DNA of 64,000 nucleotides from Cupriavidus alkaliphilus (lineage in GTDB: Bacteria > Pseudomonadota > Gammaproteobacteria > Burkholderiales > Burkholderiaceae). The translations under genes were made by a program, and so were the position numbers. The notes under the pieces are model-generated. The model was not told where the DNA came from and did no database searches. It saw only the letters and a program-made list of their open reading frames with translations. The DNA is taken from contig NZ_FMAD01000014.1 of assembly GCF_900094595.1 (NCBI RefSeq), positions 62,001 to 126,000 of the forward strand, given 5' to 3'. This document shows positions 17,052-27,544 of the stretch, in pieces (the stretch's first letter is position 1; each line of letters starts with the position of its first letter).

Positions 17052-17432
17052 TCAGCGCCTGGCATGGTGGTGGCGCCGCCGGCGCCACCACAGCGCATAG
17101 ATCGCCACGTTCACCACCAGCACCACCAGGCCGAGCCACAGCTGCACCGCGGGCGTCAGCCCCGCCGGATAGATCAGCGGCAACAGGTAGCGCTCGACAA
17201 AGCCGCCGCTGTAGCCGGCCTGCCCGGCAGCCCGGCGCAGCATGTTTTCCAGCGGCGTCAGCGGGCAGATCCAGCCGGCCCATTCGATCAGCACGCCCCA
17301 CACCGCGGCGGGCAGGTGCACCCACGCGGCACGCGGCCAGCGCAATACCAGCAGGCCGCCCGCCACCACGAACACGATGAACAGCGCGTGCGCGATCACG
17401 ACAAGGTCGGCCAGCCAGGCGGCGATCGGCAT
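17052..17432 (-). CDS. DUF2784 family membrane protein
   Basis: 126 residues with about four membrane helices (starting at residues 6, 28, 85 and 100). Conserved features of DUF2784: an N-terminal DLVVIAHALFIVFVVAGGLL, WVHLPAAVWGVLIEWAGWICPLTPLEN and YSGGFVERYLLPLIYPAGL, then a Trp/Arg-rich C-terminus. Function is unknown. It lies 17 nt downstream of a LysR regulator on the same strand and may share its transcript; it converges on the crotonase gene with a 10-nt gap. Confidence 0.85.
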   Translation of the reverse strand: MPIAAWLADLVVIAHALFIVFVVAGGLLVLRWPRAAWVHLPAAVWGVLIEWAGWICPLTPLENMLRRAAGQAGYSGGFVERYLLPLIYPAGLTPAVQLWLGLVVLVVNVAIYALWWRRRRHHHARR

Positions 17433-17449
17433 CGTATGCGGCGGCGGCC

Positions 17450-18370
17450 TCAGTTGCCGCCCGCCGTGTCCATCCAGTAGCCCGGGCGCGCGAACTGCGC
17501 CTTCAGGTGCTCGATGAAGAAGCGGATCTTGGCCGGTACCGGACGCTGCTGCGGGTACACGGCAAGGATGTCGTAGGCGGGCAGCGCGTATTCGTCCAGC
17601 ACCGTGATCAGCTCGCCGCTCTCCAGTTGCGGCAGGATTTCCCAGGTGGAACGCCAGCCCAGGCCCAGGCCCTCGCCGGTCCAGCGGTGCAGCAGCTCGC
17701 CGTCATTGCAGTCCAGGTTGCCGTTGACGCGCACGGTCACGGTCTTGCCGTTCTGGCTGAAGTACCAGCCGCGCTGCTGGCCGCCCTGCAGGTTGAACGC
17801 CAGGCAATTGTGCTGGGCCAGGTCGTCCAGCGTTTGCGGCACGCCGTATTTGGCGAAGTACGCCGGCGTGCCGCACACCACGCGCTTGTTCGACGCCAGC
17901 TTGATCGCGACGAAGTTCGGATCGATGGCGCCGCCGATGCGGATGCCGACGTCATAGCCCTCGCGCACCAGGTCGACCACGCGGTCGGTCAGGTTGAACG
18001 AGATCTGCACCTCGGGGTTGCTGGCCAGGAACGCCGGCGCGTGCGGCGCCACGTGCTTGCGCCCGAACGCCGCCGGCGCCGACACGATCAGGTGGCCGGT
18101 GGCCTTGTGCTTGCCTTCGGCGATCAGCATCTCGGCGCGGTCGAGGTCGGCCAGCGCCTTCTTGCACTGCTCCATGAACACCGCGCCCTGTTCGGTCACG
18201 GCGATGCGGCGCGTGGACCGGTGCAGCAGCTTGACGCCGATGCGGGCTTCTAGCGCGTTGATGCGGCGGCCGATCATCACCGGCGTGACGTTCTGCGTCA
18301 GCGCCGCGGCCGCCATGCTGCCGTGCTCCACCACGGCGATAAAGGCTTCGATTTGCTTGAGTTTGTCCAT
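17450..18370 (-). CDS. LysR family transcriptional regulator
   Basis: 306 residues from ATG 18370. N-terminal winged helix-turn-helix (MDKLKQIEAFIAVVEHGSMA, then ALEARIGVKLLHRSTRRIAVTEQG), followed by a two-lobe substrate domain (GHLIVSAPAAFGRKHVAPH onward). The RRINALE variant of the recognition region and the NFVAIKLASNKRVVCGTPAYFA body fit the large DsdC/AaeR-like subgroup. No divergent target is adjacent: the upstream neighbour points the same way. Target and effector are unknown. Confidence 0.88.
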   Translation of the reverse strand: MDKLKQIEAFIAVVEHGSMAAAALTQNVTPVMIGRRINALEARIGVKLLHRSTRRIAVTEQGAVFMEQCKKALADLDRAEMLIAEGKHKATGHLIVSAPAAFGRKHVAPHAPAFLASNPEVQISFNLTDRVVDLVREGYDVGIRIGGAIDPNFVAIKLASNKRVVCGTPAYFAKYGVPQTLDDLAQHNCLAFNLQGGQQRGWYFSQNGKTVTVRVNGNLDCNDGELLHRWTGEGLGLGWRSTWEILPQLESGELITVLDEYALPAYDILAVYPQQRPVPAKIRFFIEHLKAQFARPGYWMDTAGGN

Positions 18371-18518
18371 CGGATATAGGTCTCCCGGGCGCCATTGTGC
18401 GGCATCGCCGGGGTTGTGGCATCCCTGAGCGGCTGATGGACCGGATCGAAGCCGCCGCATAAGGGCCGCTGCCGGGTGCCGCCACGGGCACGGGGCGGCA
18501 CCCGTTGCGTGAGCGGCG

Positions 18519-19211
18519 TCAGCCCGCGCCCGCCGTGTGCTTGCCGAGCTGCGCGTTCAGTTCGGCCGCCTCGCCCAGCACATGGGCCAGGCGCCGCAGC
18601 GGCCGGCTGCATTGCAGATGCAGGTACAGGTAGCAGGCGGCGCCGATCACCACCATCACGCCGTAAAGCCACAGCAGCGTGCCGGCCACGGCCTGCTGGC
18701 GCGGCAGCGCGGCCAGCACCGCGGCGGCCGGCGCCAGCGCCAGCAGCACCGCCAGCATGCGCGCCGCGCCCTCCCACAGCCGCAGCTGCAGCGCCACGCG
18801 CCGCTGGCGTGCCTGCAGCTGCTGCGGCGGGATCCGCGCCAGCCGGCGCAGCAGCGCGTCTTCGGCGGCGCTGTCGCGGTCCAGTTCGGCGGCCTGCCAG
18901 CGCAGCGGATGGCGCAGCCGCGCCAGCACCGTGCCGGCACGGGCCAGCCCCGCGCCGACATAGCACGCGGCCGCCAGCGCCAGCAGGGCCTCGAAGCCGC
19001 GCAGCGACCAGAGCGGTACGGCGTGCTTCAGCCCCAGGCGCCACACGGCCAGGCCGGCGCCACACAGGATCGTCGCGGCCAGCGCCGCGACAAAGCCGAG
19101 CCACAGCGCGCGCCCGAGCCGGCTGTCCGGCGCGGCGGCAGGCGCGGACTCAGGCGAGGCGGCGGCAAGCGCTTGCAGCAGTTCATAGGTGGACGGCAGC
19201 CTGGAATACAT
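18519..19211 (-). CDS. Four-helix membrane protein, unknown function
   Basis: 230 residues from ATG 19211; upstream in-frame codons to 19328 look like a random extension, but no clear ribosome site marks either start. Two pairs of membrane helices (LWLGFVAALAATILCGAGLAV; ALLALAAACYVGAGLA; MLAVLLALAPAAAVLAALP; LLWLYGVMVVIGAACYLYL) flank a basic, Gln/Arg-rich cytoplasmic helix that may be a coiled coil (residues 105-150). I do not recognise the family. It is divergent from gcl with a 275-bp gap that should hold the gcl promoter. Confidence 0.65.
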   Translation of the reverse strand: MYSRLPSTYELLQALAAASPESAPAAAPDSRLGRALWLGFVAALAATILCGAGLAVWRLGLKHAVPLWSLRGFEALLALAAACYVGAGLARAGTVLARLRHPLRWQAAELDRDSAAEDALLRRLARIPPQQLQARQRRVALQLRLWEGAARMLAVLLALAPAAAVLAALPRQQAVAGTLLWLYGVMVVIGAACYLYLHLQCSRPLRRLAHVLGEAAELNAQLGKHTAGAG

Positions 19212-19486
19212 GGTCGGCCCGGATGGCAGGAAATGCCGCCATTTTGCCGCAGTGCGCCGCGGCGGCACGCTGGTGTACCCAGTGCTGCGCGGCGTGTCCG
19301 TACCGTCACACCACATATCCAATGGCATGCATCCGCGACCCTGCGCCGACCAGCCGACGTGGCTTTCCAGCCCATATTGCGTACTACAGGTATCGAATCA
19401 ACTGATCGCTCTTCTGTTTATCCCAACCGGCCTGCGGGAATAGGATCAACTCCAACGAAATTCCCACCATTACCGGAGACAAGATC

Positions 19487-21271
<1,785 letters not shown>

Positions 21272-21293
21272 GCAACACCATTCCAGCATGGAA

Positions 21294-21315
21294 CGCGCGG
21301 GCCACGGCCCGCGCG
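21294..21315. repeat. Hairpin between gcl and hyi
   Basis: CGCGCGGGCC and GGCCCGCGCG are separated by 2 nt, so 9 bp can close over a 4-nt loop. There is no T run, so it is not a typical terminator; it may protect the gcl mRNA end or mark a processing site. Confidence 0.6.
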
Positions 21316-21384
21316 AATCCAGTGCCCCCCTGCAGCAGGGCTCCACACCGGCGGAGCGACAACACAATTAAACCGGAGAGACTC

Positions 21385-22167
21385 ATGACTAAACTTGCGG
21401 CCAACCTCACCATGCTGTTCAACGAGGCGGGTTTTCTCGACCGCTTCGAAGCCGCCGCGCGCGCGGGCTTCCGCGGCGTGGAATTCCTGTTTCCCTATGC
21501 GTTCCACGCGGACCAGATCGCTGACCGCCTGAACCGCTTCCAGCTGGACCTGGTGCTGCACAACCTGCCCGCCGGCAAGTGGGATGCGGGCGAGCGCGGC
21601 ATTGCCTGCCACCCGGACCGCGTCGGCGAGTTCCAGGACGGCGTGGGCGAAGCCATCAAGTACGCCAAGGTGCTGGGCGTGCGCCAGCTGAACTGCCTGG
21701 TCGGCATCCTGCCGCAGAACGTCAAGCGCGAGCAGGCGCAGGAAACGCTGGTGGAAAACCTGCGCTTCGCCGCCGGCGCGCTGGCCGCCGAGCATATCGA
21801 CCTGCTGATCGAGCCGATCAACACCTTCGACATCCCCGGCTTCTTCCTGTCGCGCACGCAGCAGGCGCTGGACCTGATCACCCAGGTCAACGCGCCCAAC
21901 CTGTACGTGCAGTACGACATCTATCACATGCAGCGGATGGAAGGCGAGATCGCCAATACCATCAAGGCCAACCTGCCGAAGATCAAGCACATCCAGCTGG
22001 CCGACAACCCGGGCCGCAACGAGCCGGGCACGGGCGAGCTGAACTACCAGTACCTGTTCAAGTTCCTGGACGAGATCGGCTACACCGGCTGGATCGGCTG
22101 CGAGTACAAGCCGAAGACCACCACCGAAGCCGGCCTGGGCTGGCGCGCCGCGCACGGCGTGCAGTAA
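21385..22167 (+). CDS. hyi: Hydroxypyruvate isomerase
   Basis: 260 residues from ATG 21385 (CCGGAGAG upstream). TIM-barrel of the xylose-isomerase-like family: ANLTMLFNEAGFLDRFEAAA at the start, GVEFLFPYAF, LIEPINTFDIPGFFL with the metal Glu, YVQYDIYHMQRMEG with Asp and His ligands and IGCEYKPK. Interconverts hydroxypyruvate and tartronate semialdehyde, linking the gcl pathway with serine/hydroxypyruvate pools. Operon position directly after gcl is the standard arrangement. Confidence 0.95.
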   Translation: MTKLAANLTMLFNEAGFLDRFEAAARAGFRGVEFLFPYAFHADQIADRLNRFQLDLVLHNLPAGKWDAGERGIACHPDRVGEFQDGVGEAIKYAKVLGVRQLNCLVGILPQNVKREQAQETLVENLRFAAGALAAEHIDLLIEPINTFDIPGFFLSRTQQALDLITQVNAPNLYVQYDIYHMQRMEGEIANTIKANLPKIKHIQLADNPGRNEPGTGELNYQYLFKFLDEIGYTGWIGCEYKPKTTTEAGLGWRAAHGVQ

Positions 22168-22245
22168 GCGCTGCGCGCTGCCGTCGTATCCCGCTACTAC
22201 CTACACGAACCAAGACACATTTAATCTCAAGCAAGGAGACATCAC

Positions 22246-23166
22246 ATGGCAACCACTCGCAACGTCGGCTTCATCGGCCTGGGCATCATGGGCGCACCGA
22301 TGGCGGGCCACCTGCGCGCCGCCGGCCACACGCTGTTCGTGCATGACGTCAACCCGGCCCCGCAGGCGCTGGTCGATGCAGGCGTGACCGTCTGCACCAG
22401 CGCCGAGGAAGTCGCCAAGCGTGCCGACATCATCGTCATCATGGTGCCGGACACGCCGCACGTGGAAGCGGTGCTGTTCAGCGAGAAGGGCGTGGCGGCC
22501 GCGTTCAAGGCGGCCGGCAAGGAAGCCAGCTACAGCAAGATCGTGGTCGACATGAGCTCGATCTCGCCGATCGCCACCAAGGACTTCGCCGCGCGCATCA
22601 ACAAGCTGGGCGCTTCGTACCTGGACGCGCCGGTTTCGGGCGGTGAAGTGGGCGCCAAGGCCGCGTCGCTGACGATCATGGTCGGCGGCCCGCAGGAGGC
22701 CTTCGACCAGGTCAAGCCGCTGTTCGAGCTGATGGGCAAGAACATCACGCTGGTGGGCGGCAACGGCGACGGCCAGACCACCAAGGTGGCCAACCAGATC
22801 ATCGTCGCGCTGAACATCCAGGCCGTCTCCGAAGCGCTGCTGTTCGCCTCCAAGGCCGGCGCCGATCCGGCCAAGGTGCGCGAAGCGCTGATGGGCGGCT
22901 TTGCCGCGTCGCGCATCCTGGAAGTGCACGGCGACCGCATGGTCAAGCGCACCTTCGACCCGGGCTTCCGCATCGAGCTGCACCAGAAGGACCTGAACCT
23001 GGCGCTGCAGGGCGCCAAGGCGCTGGGCGTGGCGCTGCCCAACACCGCCACCGCGCAGGAGCTGTTCAATACCTGCTCGGCCAACGGCCTGGGCAAGCAG
23101 GACCACTCGGCCCTGTGCCGCGCGATCGAGATCATGTCGAACCACCAGATCGCTAACGCCAAGTAA
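22246..23166 (+). CDS. glxR: Tartronate-semialdehyde reductase (2-hydroxy-3-oxopropionate reductase)
   Basis: 306 residues, AAGGAGA before ATG 22246. Beta-hydroxyacid dehydrogenase family: Rossmann GFIGLGIMGAPMAGHLRAAGH (here residues 8-28 in part), substrate motif DAPVSGGEVGAKAASL, catalytic Lys in TTKVANQIIVALN (about residue 180) and the C-terminal QKDLNLAL. Reduces tartronate semialdehyde to D-glycerate with NAD(P)H. About 12 residues longer than E. coli GlxR, mainly in ACGKEAS-like insertion around residue 85. Third gene of the gcl operon. Confidence 0.93.
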   Translation: MATTRNVGFIGLGIMGAPMAGHLRAAGHTLFVHDVNPAPQALVDAGVTVCTSAEEVAKRADIIVIMVPDTPHVEAVLFSEKGVAAAFKAAGKEASYSKIVVDMSSISPIATKDFAARINKLGASYLDAPVSGGEVGAKAASLTIMVGGPQEAFDQVKPLFELMGKNITLVGGNGDGQTTKVANQIIVALNIQAVSEALLFASKAGADPAKVREALMGGFAASRILEVHGDRMVKRTFDPGFRIELHQKDLNLALQGAKALGVALPNTATAQELFNTCSANGLGKQDHSALCRAIEIMSNHQIANAK

Positions 23167-23177
23167 GCAGCAACCCG

Positions 23178-23200
23178 TCGTCCCCGCCCAGCGGGGACGA
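23178..23200. repeat. Hairpin between glxR and ttuD
   Basis: TCGTCCCCGC and GCGGGGACGA pair perfectly over a 3-nt loop (CCA), 11 nt past the glxR stop. No T run follows. Same type of element as at other junctions of this operon. Confidence 0.65.
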
Positions 23201-23211
23201 CACGCTTTGCA

Positions 23212-23256
23212 GTACCGCTTTGTACCCACTGCGTACCCGAAGTACCCGGCGTACCC
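23212..23256 (+). repeat. Five GTACC repeats at about 10-bp spacing
   Basis: GTACC(C) begins at 23212, 23222, 23233, 23242 and 23251, spacings of 10, 11, 9 and 9 bp, so all copies face nearly the same side of the helix. It lies inside the operon between glxR and the ttuD start at 23277. It could be a protein-binding array or a structured stretch near the ttuD ribosome site; no regulator is known to me with this pattern. Confidence 0.6.
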
Positions 23257-23276
23257 GTCAGCACCCAGGATTCTTC

Positions 23277-24590
23277 ATGCTCGTCACCGAACCCCAAGCC
23301 GCCCTGCTGTCGCCCCAGCGCACCGCAGCCAACGCTGAACCGCGCGCGCTGCTGCGCGACCTGTTCGATACCGCGGTCGCCTCCGTCAGCGCCAGCCACT
23401 GCCTGCCGCCGCATCTGCCCTCGCCGCCGAAGGGCCGCACCGTGGTGATCGGCGCCGGCAAGGCCGCCGCGGCAATGGCGCAGGCGGTGGAAGCGAACTG
23501 GCAAGGCGAGCTGTCGGGGCTGGTGGTGACGCGCTACGGCCACGGCGCCGATTGCAAGCGCATCGAAGTGGTCGAAGCCGCCCACCCGGTTCCCGACGAA
23601 GCCGGCGCGCGCGCCGCGCAGCGCATGGTGGAACTGGTGCAGGGCCTGAGCGCCGACGACCTGGTGCTGTGCCTGATCTCCGGCGGCGGCTCCGCGCTGC
23701 TGGCGGCGCCCGCGCCGGGCCTGACGCTGGCCGACAAGCAGGCCGTGAACAAGGCGCTGCTCAGGAGCGGCGCCAGCATCGGCGAGATGAACTGCGTGCG
23801 CAAGCACCTGTCGGCCCTCAAGGGCGGCCGCCTGGCGCTGCACTGCGCGCCGGCACGTGTCGAAACGCTGCTGATTTCCGATATTCCCGGCGATGACCCG
23901 ACCCTTATCGCCAGCGGCCCGACGCTGCCTGACGCGACCACCTGCGCCGATGCGCTGGCGGTGATCGCCAAGTACGGCATCGAGGTGCCGGCCAACGTGC
24001 GCGCGCACCTGGAGAGCGGTGCCGGCGAAACCCCCAAGCCTGGCGATGCGCGCTTCAACGGCCATCGCAGCGTGACGCTGGCCACCGCGCAGCAGGCGCT
24101 GGAAGCCGCCGCGGCGCGTGCGCGCGAACTGGGCTTCGAGGCCCATATCCTGTCCGACTGCATCGAGGGCGAAGCGCGCGAAGTGGCCGAAGTGCATGCC
24201 GCGATCGCGCGCCAGGTGGCGCAGCGCGGCCAGCCCTTCGGCAAGCCCTGCGTGATCCTGTCCGGCGGCGAGACCACCGTGACCGTGCGCGGCAAGGGCC
24301 GCGGCGGCCGCAATGCCGAGTTCCTGCTGGCACTGGCGGTGGCGCTCGACGGCCTGCCCGGCGTGCACGCCATCGCCGGCGACACCGACGGCATCGACGG
24401 TTCGGAAGACAACGCCGGCGCCATGCTGTCGCCCGACACCCTGACCCGTGCCGGCGCGCGCGGGCTCAATGCGCGTGCGCACCTCGACAACAACGACGGC
24501 TACGGTTTCTTCGCCGGCCTGGAAGACCTGATCGTCACCGGCCCGACCCGCACCAACGTGAACGATTTCCGCGCGATCCTGATCGTCTGA
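23277..24590 (+). CDS. ttuD: Glycerate 2-kinase (TtuD/GckA, MOFRL family)
   Basis: 437 residues from ATG 23277 (AGGA 7 nt upstream). MOFRL-type glycerate kinase: VVIGAGKAAAAMAQAVE (residues 58-74), EAAHPVPDE, CLISGGGSALLAAP, INxVRKHLS-type EMNCVRKHLSALKGGRLA, and the C-terminal LSGGETTVTVRGKGRGGRNA plus DTDGIDG. Phosphorylates D-glycerate to 2-phosphoglycerate, which enolase and the pyruvate kinase encoded next turn into pyruvate. Fourth gene of the operon; preceded by a hairpin and GTACC repeats. Confidence 0.93.
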   Translation: MLVTEPQAALLSPQRTAANAEPRALLRDLFDTAVASVSASHCLPPHLPSPPKGRTVVIGAGKAAAAMAQAVEANWQGELSGLVVTRYGHGADCKRIEVVEAAHPVPDEAGARAAQRMVELVQGLSADDLVLCLISGGGSALLAAPAPGLTLADKQAVNKALLRSGASIGEMNCVRKHLSALKGGRLALHCAPARVETLLISDIPGDDPTLIASGPTLPDATTCADALAVIAKYGIEVPANVRAHLESGAGETPKPGDARFNGHRSVTLATAQQALEAAAARARELGFEAHILSDCIEGEAREVAEVHAAIARQVAQRGQPFGKPCVILSGGETTVTVRGKGRGGRNAEFLLALAVALDGLPGVHAIAGDTDGIDGSEDNAGAMLSPDTLTRAGARGLNARAHLDNNDGYGFFAGLEDLIVTGPTRTNVNDFRAILIV

Positions 24591-24621
24591 CGATCGCCGC
24601 CAACGTAGTACCGACTGACTC

Positions 24622-24639
24622 GCGGCGCCGACGCGCCGC
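24622..24639. repeat. Hairpin between ttuD and pyk
   Basis: GCGGCGC and GCGCCGC pair over CGAC, about 30 nt past the ttuD stop and 25 nt before the pyk start. No T run. Confidence 0.5.
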
Positions 24640-24664
24640 TACCGAGAATGGAAGAGGAGACATC

Positions 24665-26128
24665 ATGAGACGCCAGCGCAAAGCGAAGATCGTGGCCACG
24701 CTCGGCCCCGCCAGCACCGACATCGCGGTGATCCGCGCGCTGTTCGAGGCCGGCGCCGACGTGTTCCGGCTGAACTTCAGCCACGGCACGCACGACGACC
24801 ACCGCGCGCGCTACGACGCGGTGCGCCAGGTCGAGGCCGAGACCGGTCGCCCCATCGCCGTGCTGGCCGACCTGCAGGGCCCCAAGCTGCGCATCGGCAC
24901 CTTCGCCGCCGGCAAGGTCGCGGTGCGCACCGGCGATGTGTTCGTGCTCGACAGCGACCCGACCCCGGGCGACGGCACCCGCGTCTACCTGCCGCACCCG
25001 GAGCTGTTCCAGGCCGCGCAACCCGGCCAGTCGCTGCTGATCGACGACGGCAAGGTGCGCCTGGCGATCGAGTCGGTCACCACCGGCACCATCACCACGC
25101 GCGTCGCCAACAATGGCTCGCTGTCCGACCGCAAGGGCGTGAACGTGCCCGACGCGGTGATTCCCATCCCCGCGCTGACCGAGAAGGACCGCAAGGACCT
25201 GGACTTCGCGCTGTCGCTGGGCGCCGACTGGATCGGCCTGTCGTTCGTGCAGCGCCCGTCCGACATCGTCGAGGCGCGCGAGATCGTCGGCACCCGTGCC
25301 GGCATCCTGTCCAAGATCGAGAAGCCGGCCGCGCTGCAGCAGCTGGAAGAGATCGTGCGGGTGTCCGATTCGGTGATGGTGGCGCGCGGCGACCTCGGCG
25401 TGGAGCTGCCGCCCGAGCGCGTGCCGGGCGTGCAGAAGCGCATCCTGCGCGTGTGCCGCCAGCTGGGCAAGCCGGTGGTGATCGCCACGCAGATGCTGGA
25501 GTCGATGATCGACTCACCGGTGCCGACCCGCGCCGAAGCGTCGGACGTGGCCAGCGCCATCTATGAAGGCGCCGATGCGGTGATGCTGTCGGCCGAGTCG
25601 GCCAACGGCCGCTACCCGGTGCAGGCGGTGTCGATGATGAACCGCATCGTCACCGAGGTGGAGCGCGACCCGCTGTACCGCAACCTGCTCGACGCCCAGC
25701 ACGAGACCCCGCTGAACACGCGCCAGGATGCCATTTGCGCCGCGCTGCGCGAAGTCACGCACATCATCGGCGCCGCCGCGACGGTGACCTATACCTCGTC
25801 CGGCTCGACCGCGCTGCGCGCCGCGCGCGAACGGCCGTGCGCGCCGATCGTCAGCATCACGCCGAACCTGGAGATCGCCCGCCGGCTGGCGATCGCGTGG
25901 GGCATCCACTCCACCGTGAGCCCGGACGTGCAGAGCGTCGATGAAATGGTCGAAGCCGCCACGCGCGCCGCCGTCGCCGAAGGCTACGCCGCGCCGGGTG
26001 ACCAGATCACCATCGCCGCCGGCATGCCCTTCGGCCAGGGCGGTACCACCAACCTGCTGCGCGTGGCCGAAGTCAGCGCCAGCGTGGTGGCCGCCGCGCC
26101 TGCCGCACGCGAGGCCGCACTGGCCTGA
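24665..26128 (+). CDS. pyk: Pyruvate kinase (gcl-operon isoenzyme)
   Basis: 487 residues, GAGGAGA before ATG 24665. All key regions present: KIVATLGPAS, LNFSHGTHDDH, DLQGPKLRIG, SKIEKPAALQQ with the catalytic Lys, MVARGDLGVELPPERVP with metal Asp, and QMLESMIDSPVPTRAEASD, then the C-terminal regulatory domain. Makes pyruvate and ATP from PEP. Its place after glycerate 2-kinase means the operon runs from glyoxylate to pyruvate with only enolase missing; similar pyk copies (ttuE) close tartrate and glycerate operons elsewhere. A double terminator follows. Confidence 0.95.
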   Translation: MRRQRKAKIVATLGPASTDIAVIRALFEAGADVFRLNFSHGTHDDHRARYDAVRQVEAETGRPIAVLADLQGPKLRIGTFAAGKVAVRTGDVFVLDSDPTPGDGTRVYLPHPELFQAAQPGQSLLIDDGKVRLAIESVTTGTITTRVANNGSLSDRKGVNVPDAVIPIPALTEKDRKDLDFALSLGADWIGLSFVQRPSDIVEAREIVGTRAGILSKIEKPAALQQLEEIVRVSDSVMVARGDLGVELPPERVPGVQKRILRVCRQLGKPVVIATQMLESMIDSPVPTRAEASDVASAIYEGADAVMLSAESANGRYPVQAVSMMNRIVTEVERDPLYRNLLDAQHETPLNTRQDAICAALREVTHIIGAAATVTYTSSGSTALRAARERPCAPIVSITPNLEIARRLAIAWGIHSTVSPDVQSVDEMVEAATRAAVAEGYAAPGDQITIAAGMPFGQGGTTNLLRVAEVSASVVAAAPAAREAALA

Positions 26129-26173
26129 GCGCGCGCTCGCGCGTTCCCGCGCCGGAACCGCCAGGCCATGACG

Positions 26174-26257
26174 GAACCGGGTGCAAACCCGGTTCTTCGC
26201 TTTGCCGCACACCGCCCGCATTGCCCGTCTCCAGGGTGAGTGGGCGGTGTTTTTTTT
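26174..26257 (+). terminator. Double terminator after the gcl operon
   Basis: First hairpin: GAACCGGGT (26174-26182) with ACCCGGTTC (26187-26195), 4-nt loop. Second: CACCGCCC (26210-26217) with GGGCGGTG (26242-26249), followed directly by eight T (26250-26257), a strong rho-independent end. Together they insulate pyk from the metallopeptidase gene. Confidence 0.8.
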
Positions 26258-26370
26258 GGGGTGCCGCGCGCATCCGCCGGCACGGCGCGACGCCGCAACG
26301 AGCACCGAAGCGCGGATTGCTATACTGAATTCCACTTTCCTCACCCTCTTTCCCAAGCAGCGGAGCCCCC

Positions 26371-27240
26371 ATGCGCCTAGATGACGAAGCCGAAAGCCAG
26401 CACGTTGAAGACCGCCGCGGCGGATTCGGCGGTCTTGGCGGCAAGTCGATCGGCATCGGCACGGTGATCATCGCGCTGGCGGCGTCGTACTTCTTCGGCA
26501 TCGACCCGATGCTGATCATGCAGGGCGCGTCGGTGCTGCAGGGCTCCGGCCCGCAGCAGCAACAGCAGCAGGTCAACCGGCCGCCGGCGACGGACCAGAT
26601 GACCGTGTTCACGCGCAAGGTGCTGGGCAATACCGAGCGCACCTGGCAACACATCTTCGAAACCCAGCTCAACCGCCGCTATGCGCCGCCCACGCTGGTG
26701 CTGTTCTCCGGCGCCACGCCCACGGCATGCGGCACCGGCCAGTCGGCGATGGGCCCGTTCTACTGCCCCGGCGACCAGAAGGTCTATATCGACCTGGCCT
26801 TCTATGACGAATTGCGCCAGCGCTTCGGCGCCAGCGGCGACTTCGCCCAGGCCTATGTGATCGCGCACGAGATCGGCCACCATGTGCAGAACCTGCTCGG
26901 CGTCTCGGACAAGGTCGACAGCGCGCGCCGCCGCATGGGCGAGGCCCAGGCCAACCAGCTGTCGGTGCGCATGGAGCTGCAGGCCGACTGCCTCGCCGGG
27001 GTCTGGGCCGCCACCGCGCAGCGCGCCAACCAGCAACTGCTGGAACCGGGCGATATCGAGGAAGGCCTGAAGGCCGCCGCCGCGATCGGCGACGACCGGC
27101 TGCAGCGCCAGTCGCAGGGCTATGTCGTCCCGGAAGCCTTTACCCACGGCTCGAGCGAGCAGCGCGTGCGCTGGCTGCGCCGCGGCATCGAGTCCGGCGA
27201 CATCCGCAAGTGCGACGCCTTCGCCGCGCGCGACCTGTAG
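26371..27240 (+). CDS. ypfJ: YpfJ-type neutral zinc metallopeptidase, membrane-anchored
   Basis: 289 residues. Cytoplasmic N-terminus RRGGFGGLGGKSIGIGTVII leads into one membrane helix (about residues 28-45), then a Gln-rich linker, then the peptidase domain. Zinc motif HEIGHH at residues 166-171 and the downstream RMELQADCLAGVWA with third-ligand Glu or Asp are those of the YpfJ/zinicin-like family. YFCPGDQ-like FYCPGDQKVYIDLAFY is also conserved. Physiological substrate unknown. Stands alone between two terminator regions. Confidence 0.88.
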   Translation: MRLDDEAESQHVEDRRGGFGGLGGKSIGIGTVIIALAASYFFGIDPMLIMQGASVLQGSGPQQQQQQVNRPPATDQMTVFTRKVLGNTERTWQHIFETQLNRRYAPPTLVLFSGATPTACGTGQSAMGPFYCPGDQKVYIDLAFYDELRQRFGASGDFAQAYVIAHEIGHHVQNLLGVSDKVDSARRRMGEAQANQLSVRMELQADCLAGVWAATAQRANQQLLEPGDIEEGLKAAAAIGDDRLQRQSQGYVVPEAFTHGSSEQRVRWLRRGIESGDIRKCDAFAARDL

Positions 27241-27291
27241 TTCCCGGCCCCGCCCCCAACCTCCGTGGGGGCCGGCAATGTGATGTTTGCG

Positions 27292-27321
27292 TTGTCCGGG
27301 CCGCGCTTCCCTGTCTATAAT
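27292..27321 (+). promoter_or_regulatory. Probable sigma-70 promoter of the RND pump gene
   Basis: TTGTCC (27292-27297) and a perfect TATAAT (27316-27321) are separated by 18 bp. This gives a leader of about 215 nt before the pump start at 27545. The leader (27330-27544) has no ORF with a ribosome site and some GC-rich dyads (CCGGTCCGGCG, CCCGCCGGACCC). Confidence 0.6.
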
Positions 27322-27544
27322 CGCCCGGCAAGGCCGCAGTATGGCGGCCGGTCCGGCGTTGATCCTTACCGATCCTTCCCGCCGCAGCGCCGGGTCCATT
27401 CCCGCCGGACCCCCGTACCCCCGGTACGCGCGCCACTTGCCGCAGTCGTTTGCGGCGTCTCCGCACCCAAGCCGTTCCGTTCCAACCGCACCGGAGCCAC
27501 GGCGATCTTCATTTGCCGTGCGCCCGTGCCAGCCCTGACCTGAC

